From Ampelocalamus luodianensis (lineage: Eukaryota; Streptophyta; Magnoliopsida; Poales; Poaceae), in NCBI GenBank assembly GCA_036346255.1, contig JAYEVH010000336.1, positions 124,001 to 188,000 on the forward strand: DNA of 64,000 bases. The letters are read 5' to 3'. The notes beneath the pieces were generated by a model. It saw nothing but the letters and a program-made list of their open reading frames with translations. It had not been told where the DNA came from and did not search any database. A program made the position numbers and the translations under genes. Positions 12,118 to 23,600 of this stretch are shown piece after piece. Position 1 is the stretch's first letter; every line of letters starts with the position of its first letter.

Positions 12118-12416
12118 GTCCTCGCATACACGCACAAGAACCACATCACATAGCACCGCCGATACATGAAAGCGAACTACCATCACACTTACCATGTCGA
12201 AGTCCAAACTCGCGAACAAATGAATATGCAACCTAATCCCGCACCAAGTTTGACCATTAGTCCGACCGAGTCCGATTGCGCCACGCAACGACTCGACCAA
12301 CCACCCAAAACAAACTCGACTTAGATCGAGTCCGATTGCACCACGCAACGACTCGACTCCTAAACCAATGTCAATTACTCGTCACACACATGGGATGACC
12401 TCCACATGGTCTCTCA

Positions 12417-12421
12417 GATCC
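12417..12421. repeat. Right target-site duplication GATCC
   Basis: This is an exact copy of 790-794. Confidence 0.93.
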
Positions 12422-14750
12422 ACACAAGCGATTGATAAAGTAAACGATTAATTTAATAACAAATAAGGGTTTTGACCTTATTGTCGAGTTTACAACTTAA
12501 TGAGCCACACAGGGCTAACAGAGAATAAGTGATAGCGAAACAGAAATGACTCCAGCGAAAATCCCATTAATTACCACATGCAACCAACTGGGATCCAGAC
12601 CTCAACGATCAGCAACCTTTGACGAACTCCTCCTCGAAAGCAGGCGAAGACTCCTCCTCTTCTGTAGGTTTGGACGCAAGTTTTACAACAAGCATGAGTA
12701 CACAACCGTACTCACAAGTCATACAACAGAATGCAATTTATAGATAATGGCTTATTCCAAAGGAATGGCTTCTGTGGTTATTTTGCAGAAATGCAACGTT
12801 TGCAATTGAATAAAATAATAGATTGAAATGTAACTCAAAACAAATAGACAATAAATAATTTAACAGTTATTTTCACAAAGATACAAAGCTAATCAGATTA
12901 ATTCACATAGCCATATGACTTGGGTCACACAGCTCTCATCCCAAATGTTTTATGAAAATCTACCCCTTGTGTGAAATCCTCGAGCATTGTCCATGACGGT
13001 GAACGCGGCTATTTGAATAGATTAAATTAACACTCTGCAGAGTTTGTACACTTTACCTACACGATACAGCTAGTGTAGCTAGCACTAATCATAACAAAAC
13101 AGTTCAGAAACTTCGTCTCAAATATTGACATTCCCAGTGTGCTTTACCGCCAGACCAACCCACAAAGAAAGCTAGTCCGACACACATCGTCGGACCTGAA
13201 GACGGTGAACCGCTCATGAATGTGTACTACCTGGTAGTCCACACCTCCATCCTTTCACAAAGCCTAATCTATCAACCTGAACATCAGGCATGTGGTCGTA
13301 CAGTAAGGCTCGGTTCAATGGCGCACAAAGTTAAGTCCTTAATTGACCAAGGTAAGACTTCCATTTTCTAACTATGCCACAAAGATTATCATTCCCATTC
13401 ACGAAGTCCACGAAATCACTTAGTATCCACCACTTGTCTGAGTCTAAATCTTTTACCACCCTTTGGTTTTAGTGCAACACATGCTATCACAAAGTAATAA
13501 CACATAGCACATAGTTTTACACAAAATTCCAAAGTCACTTAGTCAATTTATAATCGCAACTCAAATTATATATGTGACTCGTATCATGGCTAAGCAACAC
13601 TACTCGTATCTAACCAACCCACGTTGGTGCTATAATAATACCAACTAATTAATAAACCCAGCTAGGGTGACAAAGATTATGGCATACAAAGACAAAGTGG
13701 ATATAACAAATTGGATAATAACTATACCCAAAAGCATTTAAATAAGTAATTAAAGTAAATACAATAATTTGAATTAAAGTACTTTGAAAACTGGGTTCAA
13801 GATAATCAAAGGTATAACTTTCCTTGGAAAAGGTCTAGGTGTTGGTCTTGGCCTTGAGGTGCTTTTCCTTCAACAAAGTTCCCCGAAGTATTGACGTTTA
13901 CTCGCAAACGAAGCAAATAAACAAAACAAATAAATAATAGAGGCAAAAACAAACTCCAAAAATTAAATAAAAATATCAGATTAATAGATCTCGAATTTAG
14001 ACGAATTTAGGAATTTGAATGGGCTCAATCGAAGTTCGGATGCAACAGATATGGGCTTTGGAAGTTTGAATCTAAAAGAAACCCTAAAAACTGAATTAAT
14101 GATTAATTTGAATTATTTCTTAAAAGAAAATCAGGTTAATGCGCAAGGATGATGTCAGCAAAGAATTTCGGGAATAAAAGAATTGACTGACATGTGGGAC
14201 CCACTTATCAGTATCACGGCTCACGGTAGACTAGGTCTACCGAGCCTCGGGATCTAGGGCAGGGCGGACTGCCACGCGTGCACACACATGGCGCATGCGA
14301 GGGCGCTGACACGTCACCACATACGCACGAGGCTGAGCTGGACGCTGACATGGATGACGGCAATGCGGCAGCGCTCGGGAACTAAGGGCAACGACGAACG
14401 GCGGCTCGCCGATGAGGGTGGGTGGTACCAGAGTGTAGAGGGCACTAATGTGAACCTATTGGTGCACTTCCGGGTGGTTGAGGTGAACGGTGGTGGCCAG
14501 CGGCGAGCTTGAGGCGGCGGAGACCTTCGGGCTTTGTCGGACGGGAGCTCCGGTGGTGCTCCGGCAATGCGAAGGGGCTTTGGAGCTAGAGGTTGAGACG
14601 GTGGACCCGGCGGTGTGTCCAACGACGACGCGGCGGCGACGGCAATGGCGCAATCGAAGAAAAGCTCCACGGCGGCGACAACCCTAAAGCTTGGATTACG
14701 GCGGCGCTAGAGCTCTAGAGCGGCGGTGAGAATGAGGCACCTGAGGCTGC
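12422..14750 (-). other. Right half of the first solo LTR, R/U5 part
   Basis: This non-coding stretch continues the LTR after the copia insertion. It shares ordered blocks with 20870-23460, including TAATGGCTTATT, AATAGATTAAATTAACACTC and the GGTATAACTTTCCTTG/GGTATAACTTGCCTTG pair. No ORF of family character is seen. Confidence 0.55.
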
Positions 14751-14760
14751 CTTTTATAAG
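14751..14760 (-). promoter_or_regulatory. TATA box of the first solo LTR
   Basis: The minus strand reads CTTATAAAAG. It occupies the place of CTATATAGG at 23461-23469 in the related LTR, about 850 bp inside the minus-strand LTR start. Confidence 0.6.
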
Positions 14761-15613
14761 GGTCGGGGTGCACCCAAGCGGCGGGATAAGATCGTGGGTT
14801 TGGCGGCGAGGTGGTGGCAAACGCGCGCACTTCAGCGGCGACGCGGGGTCGGGGTTGAGGCGGTGGTAGTTGTGGACGTTATGCGCATGCACATGGAAAT
14901 CTAGGAAGGACAGGAGTGGCACGTTTGAATTTGAAGGCGCACTCGAGCGCCTCGCCGAGAAGAAAACAGTGGAGACGAAGGTGGTGCGGGTCCACCTGCA
15001 ACAGCACGGCGCGCGCGCGAACGACCCAAAATATCGACCGCCGATCTTAATCTGAGGGTCCAAAACGAAAGGAACGCTCGACCACCGAACGATTTAGCTA
15101 CATCCGACCGCTCGGTCTTGATCGAACGCCCATGCCGATTTGAACGCTTGACCCTCGAACAGACGAGCTTCATCGCGTCGCTGAAAATGCATCCAATGGT
15201 CGGGAATGGATCCGAGAGCATGAGAGAGAGGAAGAGAGAGGCCGATCGCGGGACCAATTGCCGCTGAAAGCGGCACGCCGTGGCCATTGGACGCATGGTC
15301 GGGCCCAAGAGGATTTCTGAGATTAATAATAGGTTTTCTATTTTAGAAAATAACAGAAATTCAAATAAGCAATAGAAAATAACCAATGAACTCAGAAAAC
15401 TTCTAGAAAAATCTAGAAAATATATCTGAGCACATAGAGTCCAAATAAAATAGTTTTGACAATTGTTCAGGTTGACTTTAATCATATTAAATTGTTCTGA
15501 TACTAAAGTCCATGTTTAAGCTTTTAAAATAAATTCAAATAAAATCAAATGATGAGTTTTCTCGCTACTAACTGTTAAAGGATTTTTAAAGCTCGTAAAA
15601 TTGGGATGTTACA

Positions 15614-16171
15614 AAGGACACAATTGGTTTTCTAAGACATCGCCATTTGGCATGCCTTGCCTTGTTCTTCTCGTTATTTTGAGTGCCTTGGCTCGTGGCT
15701 ATCACTATATTCCATTTTGATTATCACTTTGCATATGTGATGTTCTAGTCGAGTTTCATATCGTGAGTAATTATTTTGATACTCCTACCGTAATATATTG
15801 CAAAGTGATGTTGTGGGCTTAGGTTTAATGCTCAATGATGATAATGGTCATATACTGAAATTGAGTTGATAATTAGTTCATATTTGAGCTCTATGTGTTG
15901 CTTATCACGCCACTTTGATCTTACGCTTACCACTGTTACTTTCGTGTATGCTTGGTTGAATTGAACCATCTCGTTTTGTGATCTCTCGCAATTCAGTTTG
16001 CTTACTCTTCTGATAGCCAATTGGCATTATTGCTGAACTTGTGAATTTGTGTTCCTTTTGCAATCGTAAGTCCGTGAGTTATCAAGTCTCGTTGGTTGAC
16101 CGAGCATCGTTAGTGATCATTTTTATCTCTGCTACGTAAAGTATATACCGTTGTCTATTGTTTTTGAGATA
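15614..16171. other. Unclassified AT-rich sequence
   Basis: No gene, LTR terminus or tandem repeat could be supported here. It joins the right side of the first solo LTR to the LTR-like region of the Tat element and may be part of that element's R/U5. Confidence 0.3.
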
Positions 16172-16366
16172 TGTTGACAGATTAGTAAAGTATTATTTAG
16201 AGCTCAAAGTTTGAATTTAAATCTTTGTCGTAGTGAGAAGACTAGACAGTAGAAAGAGGGGACCCTCGGTGTTTGAAAGATCGGAGGGTCCTCCGAAAGG
16301 GGCTCGGTTGTTAAGTGGATATGTATTACCCAAAGAAAGTCCTCCTCTGTTACATGGTGGAGGGGG

Positions 16367-16376
16367 CTATTTATAG
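16367..16376 (-). promoter_or_regulatory. Candidate TATA box
   Basis: CTATAAATAG on the minus strand (nearly palindromic, CTATTTATAG on plus), flanked by GGGGG and CCTCCC. Confidence 0.45.
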
Positions 16377-16554
16377 CCTCCCTATGGGGCGTCTAAATTT
16401 ACATTTGTATCTCTAGGAAAGAACTGTAACCATAGGGGCTGCAGGGGCTTTTATGCACACTACATGTAGCCTCTGGTGCACGGTGTGTCTTCCTGGACAT
16501 AGCCTATCCGGGGAGTGCACCCGGTCCACCGTTCCTGTTGCTCTTGTACCCTCC

Positions 16555-16715
16555 GCAAAGATGACCCCTTAAGGTCCTTCACAGGCCTCTTCGGGGTTAT
16601 CTTCGGAGGGTCTTCAGGAACCTTCGGAGGGTCTTCAGGACTACTCCGGAGGGTCTTCAGGACTACTCCAGAGGGTCTTCGAGAGCCTCCAGAGGGTCTT
16701 CGGGACCCGTTCGGG
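16555..16715. repeat. Tandem repeats built on GGAGGGTCTTC
   Basis: Six to seven units of 18-24 bp share the core GGAGGGTCTTCAGGA or AGAGGGTCTTCGGGA. They lie in the putative U3. Confidence 0.75.
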
Positions 16716-16939
16716 TAGGCCTCTAGGGAGGCCTCCGGGGAATCCAGGCTTCTCCTGGTCGTGGGGCCAGTGGGACGCCCCTACGACAAGCCCCTCGAGG
16801 TCGAGGTCGAGGTCCTGCTTCGCCACGGCTAAAACTGCATCGTTCCCCCGGAGGGTCCAGGCAGACCGTCCCCTCTGTCGTGGCGAAGGATGTTGCTTGT
16901 GGAGGATCTCCTGGCTCGCGGACCACGTTTGCTTGGCCA

Positions 16940-17080
16940 TTCCTAGGGCGTCGTGCGCCTTAATGGCTCTGGTATGTAGTGCGTCGTGATGGCGCCTAGC
17001 ACCGTCGTGCGCCATAATGACGATAGGGTGCCGTGTGTTGTAATGACGCTAGGGCGCCGTGCGCCGTAATGGCGTTTAGC
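16940..17080. repeat. Tandem repeats with GCGCCGTAATGGCG core
   Basis: Four to five imperfect units of about 30 bp alternate CGTCGTGCGCC and TAATGGCG/TAATGACG. They are GC-rich and adjacent to the previous array. Confidence 0.65.
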
Positions 17081-17542
17081 TCGTGCAACGCCGCCTCCGT
17101 GTGCGCGCCCGACGGTCGACTATGTGGTGCTTGGGTGGGCTGCTCAGGGCTATGGCAGCCACCCGCCCCTAGCTCGTTCTTTAGCTGTTGCCCTGTTTCC
17201 CTGTTGTTCAGTGCTCTCGCCGTGCGCTTTGGGTATGACGAGGCGGACTAAGGAGGTCGTGGGGGAGGCGTCCTATACGAGCGATCTTGGGAAGTCAACC
17301 GTGACAGAGTCGGTACTCTAAACGCTTGTCGAGGAGAGCAAGCTAGAGAGTCTAGCGAAGGTCCACGTTCTCGGGACGGAGACGGTGCCGTCCCCTCGAG
17401 CAGATGAAGCAGTCGTCTTCGTGGTGTTCTTCGACGCCAGGCTCTGGATCCCGTGTGTGGACCTAGTTAGGGTCGTTCTCCAGCTTTATGGTGTGGAGTT
17501 GGCACAATTGATGGTGAACTTCGATTGAAGTCAGGTTTTGAA

Positions 17543-20252
17543 TGGATGCTTCGAGCGGCCGAGTCGCCGCGAGGGCCGTGAGCCGCCTTCTGCCGCACGA
17601 CGCCGCAACCAAAAAGAAAAAGACGGCACGACACGCTGAACTTTGGCAGCGTTAATTTTCATCCAAAGTCGTGGTGTCAGATGTATTTGCCCGCCCCGGC
17701 AGCGCGGAACCGTTGGGAGATGGCTTGGATGTGGAGGTGGTTTTACCACACGTCCGCATTTGAAGATGGGTTGCAATCTCGGGGTGGGCTGTTACAGCCT
17801 ATCGCCAGCCCCGATATTGCACTCACTACCAAGGAGGAGGCTCTTCTATGCATCCTTCTGGACGCGACGAGGTGCTTCTGCAAGCGCGACCTGGTGGAGG
17901 AGTTCTGCGCCTTCGGTATCTGGCCCATGGCCAAGGATTGGAGTGTTGAGCGTGGCGCTCTGGTGTCTAAGCATCCAACTCTTAGCGTGAAGGGGTGCGA
18001 GGGTATGATCCTTGGCTCGGCGCCTCCTCATGTGTGTAGGTGTTGATGGGGCTGATTTTTTTTGTTTTTTTTTGTTGTAGCCGTGCCCATCACCAAAGCG
18101 AGCCACACAGCGGAGGTACTTCTGGGTCCGTACACAGGGGAGGAGCATTCGAGGCATGGCCTGGTTGTGCGAGAGGGGTGGCTGAATTGGGCGTATGTTG
18201 CCTCGGTTCGCCTCTCCGAGCGCCCCAGCCCGGATGCTAAGAAGAAGAAACGTGCCCGCACAGCTGAGGTTGATGGGACCGGGCCAATTTTGGTAACCCC
18301 CCTAAGCGTCGCGGGACCCTGTGACGCTGGTGCGGCCTCACGTGATGTGAGGGATATGGGGCGACTGTCGAAGAGGCCCGCGGTGGATCCCTCGGACCGG
18401 ACAGAGCTCTCAGGGTCAGCTTCTAACGCTAGCCACTCCGATCCGCACGTCGCTTCCAATATGGGGGATCACCCCGCCGTGTTGGTCGAGCGAACCGCAT
18501 CGCAAGTGCGACAGGCGGTTGGCTCATTTGACGTGATGGGGCTCAGTGCCGACGAGTCCTTCGGCACCGCACTCCGTCGCACGTTTACGAGCACTATGAT
18601 GATATCAACCTGGAGATACCGCCAACAACACGGATGCCGCATGGTAAATCCTCCCTCGCCGGCCCTTTGGCACCTTTTCTTTTTTACGTTGATGGTTTGT
18701 GTTTCGCAGCGGCGGAAGGACGCGGGAGGACGGAACGGTGGACGGTGGCTCGCCCGGCCGCTTCGCAGGTGACGCCGTCGAGAGCTCCTAGCCGAGAGCG
18801 TGGGCACCGTGGACTTGGGACGAGATGTGCTGCGCCGACTTCCGCCGGGTCGAGGGTGCATCGCGGGTTTGCGAGGTAGTGGTCGACTTCGCTGCGCCTC
18901 TGTCAGACATGCTCCGGGGTATCGAGGTGAATGCCGTCAAGGTGAGCCCAGGTTCCGGAGGGATCCCTCTTTTTGCCCGTGAGGCTTCGTTAATGGTCAC
19001 GTTTTTTTGCAGACCGTAATGTTGTCGTGGGCCCTTGACGGTGACATCGCATCGGGTTTACCGAGATCCAGAAGCAGCTGGAGGATGAGCACGCCCGGAA
19101 TGAAGTGCTCAGCGGCAAGCGCGACTCTCTTGCCCTTAGGGTGCAAGCCTTAGAGGAGCAAGTGTCCTGTGAGGCGAGAAAGCGGCGCTCAAGAGGAGGT
19201 CGGCGAGCATGAGCTCTCGACCTCCACTGGGCTCGTTGCTTGGTAGGCCATTGAGGTTATTGAGGGGGCCGTATCTCAGCTTGGTGCCATGCCGCCGACG
19301 AGGTGTCACCGTCCGACTGAGATGGACATAACGTTTAAGCGCCTTCGCCAGCACGGAGGTGTGCTCGCCACCGCTGCGCGTGTCTGGCGATCATTGCACG
19401 GCGGCACAGCCACGACCGCTTCTCGATAAGGTCGGGTTGCACCCACATAGATGGCCTTGCCGCCCACTCTGTTGCGGTGGCCACCGCGGACGAGGTTGTT
19501 GCTTCACGGAATTGCACAAGGAGGGCCGGTAGGGTCCTACCGCAGACTCACCGGGTCCCGCGGCGACCATAATGACGCGACGGAGTCCTTCCGGTGCAGC
19601 CCACGGGAGAAAGGAAGGTCCAGACGGGACATCGCGAGGATGCGGGGGCAAGCGGGGTTCACCCAACATGATAAGGTGTGACCCTCCGCTTGCCCGATGA
19701 GATCTTTTCTTTAGCCCGTCGCCATTAGTGTAGGTGTTTGCTTTGATTTTCTTTGCTTTTCCCCGCCCCTTTTGCTCATTGTGGGGCGGTTTTTAGAGGG
19801 GAACCTTTTGTGTAAGATCCTCCGCTTTTGAATAAAAATGTCTTGGAATGTGATTGTGGCTTGCTTGCACTCAACTCGGGCCTCGTGTACAGGGTGAACA
19901 CCGGTTGTTCAAGCGCCCCGCCCGGCGGGGCCCTGCTCCCTCCGCAGGGTGAGGTGTTAAGGCGAGCGTCGGCCGCCGAGCGTGTCCGTAAGCGGAAGGC
20001 GGCGGAGGCGTGTGAGGAGACACGGGCGTTTTGGAGGCACCGGGACGCATTGGGCGTTGGAGCCGATGCGGACCTCTCGCTGCTTGTCGAAGCCCACGCC
20101 CGCTGGTTGTTTTGAGCGAGAGCTCGTCCGAGTCCCTGGATGAGTACGAGGTGACACAGAGGGAATATTTGAGGTTGATAGCGGCCGGGGCGCCTGATGA
20201 GGAGCTACTGGAATGGGCTACGCGTACGGAGGTATGGGACTTCGTCCCATAG
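17543..20252 (+). CDS. Intron-bearing antisense gene of a Tat-type gypsy element
   Basis: The gene runs opposite to the pol region at 25.4-29.0 kb. Exon 1 (to 18002) contains SAFEDGLQ and DLVEEFCAFGIWPMA, resembling the 'putative gypsy type transposon' domain (Transposase_28, PF04195) known from grass elements. Exon 2 (18081-18643) contains GPYTGEEHSRHG and a basic KKKKRAR stretch. Later exons carry a coiled coil near 19060-19190 (EIQKQLEDEHARNEV, RVQALEEQV) and an acidic C-terminus, EYLRLIAAGAPDEELL, ending in DFVP with TAG at 20250-20252. The first intron restores phase exactly. Exons 3 and 4 need one-base corrections, so as written the frame is broken. The start at 17543 is tentative. Function is unknown. 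Tat elements are known to carry antisense ORFs between pol and the 3' LTR, which fits this position. Confidence 0.68.
18003..18080 (+). other. Intron 1 of the antisense gene
   Basis: Donor GTATGA, a long T-rich tract and acceptor TTGTTGTAG. It is 78 bp. Exon 1 ends in phase 1 and the next exon resumes at the second codon position, so splicing joins the two open frames exactly. Confidence 0.65.
18644..18709 (+). other. Intron 2 of the antisense gene
   Basis: Donor GTAAAT, T-rich interior and acceptor TGTTTCGCAG, 66 bp. The upstream exon ends on a codon boundary. The downstream exon needs a one-base correction to meet the frame open at 18825. Confidence 0.55.
18942..19012 (+). other. Intron 3 of the antisense gene
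   Basis: Donor GTGAGC after a codon boundary, a run of seven T and acceptor TTTGCAG, 71 bp. The coiled-coil exon follows. Confidence 0.6.
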
Positions 20253-20360
20253 CCGCGCCATGGCCCCGTTGTAAGCTTGTACTATGCGCTACTTGTATTG
20301 TTTGTTGTGATTGTGGGCTGAGCCCTTGTAACTTGTGTGTTGTTCACCCTTCATTTGATT

Positions 20361-20386
20361 AATAAAGCCTGATTGTTGTAATAAAG
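20361..20386 (+). terminator. Two AATAAA polyadenylation-type signals
   Basis: AATAAA occurs at 20361 and 20381, about 110-130 bp after the stop codon of the antisense gene and just before the hairpin array. The spacing fits a plant 3' UTR. Confidence 0.5.
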
Positions 20387-20402
20387 GGATTTTCTTTTGT
20401 TG

Positions 20403-20620
20403 TTGAGGGGAGGCGAGCGCGCGCCGTCCCCCTACCTTCTCTTGATAGGGCTCCGAGGAGCCCTACTCTTTCTTTTTGCGAGGGGAGGCGGAGCGGTGCA
20501 CCATCCCCTACCTTTCTTTGATAGGGCTCCGGGAGCCCTATTTTTTTTGTGGGGAGGCGAGCCGCCAGTCCCCCTCTACCTTTTGATAGGCTCTGGGAGC
20601 CCTATATTTTTTTTGAGGGG
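20403..20620. repeat. Hairpin tandem array, left segment (three units)
   Basis: Units of 65-76 bp share CCCCCTACCTTCT, then GATAGGGCTCC, a 2-3 base loop, GGAGCCCTA and a T tract. Each unit can fold into a GC-rich stem followed by T residues. The array is interrupted at 20621 by a solo LTR and resumes at 24196. Confidence 0.85.
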
Positions 20621-20625
20621 AGGCG

Positions 20626-23600
20626 TAAGGACCCGGGATTAACATCCTAGATCCTCTGCGGCATAATCGAACTAGTCCCATGATTAGTGGCTAGCTCATA
20701 CAAGAAACAAATGTGATAGCACAACCATAATCGCAAAAAATTTTAATAAATACAGAGTTTCTTACAAGATAGGTTTACGAGCCAACAATAAAGAACACAA
20801 CGGAAGATGAAGAAGACGCGGGAGTCCAAGTCGATGATGCGCCACAGCAATCGACTGAAGCGGCCTAGTCGCCGAGATCCATACCGTAGCAAAGTCCTTC
20901 TCCTCGAAATTTGTTTGCATAAAGCAAGCATGAGCACAACTAACCGTGCTCGCAAGTTACACCCACAAATAATGTAATGACATGCATACATGGATGTAAC
21001 AAGGATGGCTTATTGGTTGATTTGCATAAAGAAGCATTTTCTTTAAATACTTCTACTAAGTTCCAAAGCAGTTATTCTATAACTAAAATTCATTTTATAA
21101 ATTCTCAATTTTATAGTCAGATAACATTCACATATGAATAGTGAAGAATACCCTACTATCACATGGCTTCCTGCCCAATTCCCATTTGGATAAACCAATT
21201 TGAAGAAGTCTTTTTCAAACAAAACCAAAGTCTAACTTTGAGAGGCTTTACTAGCATGTCCTTGACCGTGGACACGGCTATTCGAATAGTTTTATACTCT
21301 GCAGAGGTTGTAAAACTTTACCCACAAGACACGACTTCTCTAGTTTATTCGGCATCCGTCGATACCACCGCTCACTACCTTACCCACAAGGCCTTTACAA
21401 AGTTCTACCTTAAAGTATTTATGCCCACTAAGGTTTCGCTTCCATTGGACTGACCGTCCTCCGGGAGCCCCCTCTTGCGCTAGGTGGGACTACTGTCTAA
21501 CCGACACCCACACAAACAACATGGCACAAATAACAATGAGGTATCACAAATTGTTAAGCCAGGTCCCCTCCCCATACTCAGGACATGTGGTTGCACGGTG
21601 AGGCATAGCCCATTATAGGCATAGCAAAGGAACGCTGAGAGGCCGGTCCTCAATTAACTTGGGTGTCTTTCAAAACAAACCCTGGGTCTTAATCTTAGCC
21701 AGAATTAAGCCTGTGCATAAACCTGCACCCACCAATCATCCATTTCGCCCAACTCCAAACCCATTTTCATTTTATTTTTCAAGTAAAAGCATTTTATAAA
21801 CCTTCTATGGTAAAACAATACCATAGAGCCAATTTAAATCAAATTTCAAAGATTTGGCTAAAAACTTCCCAAATACAAGATTTGATCTAAGCATTAGCTA
21901 AGCATATGATTAATTTTAGTATCATTTTGTCTAATGGTAACAAGGTATTCACGTTCAACATTCAAATTGGCCATACAAGGAAAATTGGAATAACTAGGCA
22001 ATTAAAACAGGTAATTAAAATAATTGTATAAACATATGCATACAGTAATAATTTAAAACAGAAATATAAATAATTTGAAATAATAGGATCAATATGATCA
22101 AGGGTATAACTTGCCTTGCTTGTTTACTCGTTCTTTAAACGGTGTCGAAATCCGGTCGTGTGAAGTCGTCGAAATCTATACGCGAAAACGAGCTAAATTC
22201 AAATAACACTCAAATAAAATTCAAAATAAATACTGGGAGGATGGTATCGACTTTATATGAATTTAGGAAGTTGAATCGACGGAATCGGAGTTTGTATGAG
22301 GGAGAACGAAATTCCGGAAGGTTGAAAATCACATGAAATGATAGAATTTTGAAAATACTATTCACTAGAAATTATGGTTTCGGATTGACTGGGAACAAGG
22401 AAAGAGTTTTATGGCCATGTCGAGGAAGTACGATGTAGAACATGTCGATACGAACCCAACGCCACAGACGGTTCGGCTGGGGGACATCGGATGGAGGCGG
22501 AACGCGACAGAGAAGACCTTCGGGTTGATTTCGCCGTTCCGGGCAAATGGAGAGGAGTTAACGGGTGAGGTTTGTGGCGATACGAAGAGAGAACCGCTGG
22601 GAATGCAACGCTCACCTTGGTTGGGGTGGAACACACAAGGTTGGCCAGTGGCGAGGAGAAAGGCGGTGACGCGGATAATGAACTAAATAAATAACAGAAA
22701 ATAAATAAAATCTAAAAATTACGAAATAAATACAGAAAATAGTAGATGAATTTAGGAGGAAGAATCAACGGATTTGGAGCTTGTATGAGAGAGAACGGAT
22801 TTTTGGAAGGATTAAAATGTTCATGTACAAATGGCAAAGCATGACTAGATAAATTGGGTTGGGTACTGTTCATCTTCATTCCAACGAACAGAGAGATGGC
22901 GCCATGGCCGTGGCTTACACAAGGTGCCTGATGGTGCCTTGACTGCAGAATCCGGCGAGGGGAGGAAGCATCACGAGAGCACGCACGATGCGGCTAAGGG
23001 TGGAGGTGGTGTGGCGGAGTTAGCTCCACGGCGACACACCGCAATGGAAGAGGTTTTGGCCTAAGGTTCGGATGGCGATGTTGCCGGCAAACGACGGTGT
23101 TCCGGCAGCCGGTGAGGGGTGGAATGGAGAGAGGAGAGGACGTGGATGCCGGTGCTCACCTCGGTATTTGGTGGAACATGTACGGAAGGCCGGAGACAAG
23201 GACGACGACGTCGACGCGGTGTGGCTCACGGTGGCGATGGTGCTCTGGCGATGCCCCGGTGAAGGCGATGGGAGCACGGCGTAGAACGTCGCGAGGTGAA
23301 GCCGGTGATGTGGTCGATGGTGGCGGGGATCCACTGTAGGCGACGCAAATAGCCGATGAACGATGTTCGCCTACGACGGAAAATCTTTGATTGCGCGTGG
23401 AGGAAGGAAGGAGGAGCTAAGATTTTGGGGATGGATGAGGGAGAGGAGAGGCACACGCTTCCTATATAGGGGTGGAGGTGGACCGTGGAGGAGATCAATC
23501 CACGTATGTCACGACCTGGACATGGCGCATTCCCGTTGATTTGGCGATTGATGAGGAGAGGAATGGCGGGAATGGAGGTGGAGTGATGAGGGGATTGATT

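Larger units (their letters stand above)
795..12416 (-). mobile_element. Complete SIRE/Maximus-like Ty1/copia retrotransposon
   Basis: The 11.6-kb element lies on the minus strand. It has two LTRs, a primer-binding site next to the right LTR, a polypurine tract next to the left LTR, and the domain order gag, integrase, RT, RNase H, which is the copia order. Target sites are perfect (GATCC). The LTRs carry the GAGGGGGTGAATAG block common in SIRE/Maximus-type grass elements. LTR differences are mostly short indels, which suggests a recent insertion, but every coding domain has frameshifts. It sits inside a gypsy-type LTR. No envelope-like ORF is visible in the long 3' region. Confidence 0.92.
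10447..12416 (-). repeat. 5' LTR of the copia element
   Basis: The 1970-bp partner of 795-2738 has the same termini. The PBS adjoins it on the left, which fixes it as the 5' LTR on the minus strand. Confidence 0.92.
662..15613 (-). mobile_element. Solo LTR of a Ty3/gypsy-type element, split by a copia insertion
   Basis: Read on the minus strand the sequence begins TGTAACATCCCAATTTTACG at 15613, a classic gypsy LTR start, and ends near 662. Without the copia insertion it is about 3.3 kb. It aligns in order with 20626-24195. Shared blocks include AACAAGCATGAG at 12688 and CAAGCATGAGCAC at 20926, and CTCTGCAGAG at 13033 and 21298. Both copies have a minus-strand TATA box followed by a long leader. 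No internal region or partner LTR flanks it, so it is called solo. The right terminus near 662 lacks the expected TG, and only four bases (AAGG) match as target site, so that end is approximate. Confidence 0.6.
16172..17500 (-). repeat. Probable 3' LTR region of the Tat-type gypsy element
   Basis: The region has promoter character on the minus strand. CTATAAATAG (16367-16376) lies in a GC-rich block followed leftwards by a leader, and to its right are two sets of short tandem repeats expected in a U3. Its place beyond the antisense gene fits the Tat layout. Exact termini were not found and there is no second copy in the window to align, so the limits are approximate. Confidence 0.4.

Noticed and set aside
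18028..18459. 143-codon minus-strand ORF opposite the antisense gene
   Set aside because: It is a GC-rich shadow of exon 2; the plus strand has introns in phase and recognisable motifs.
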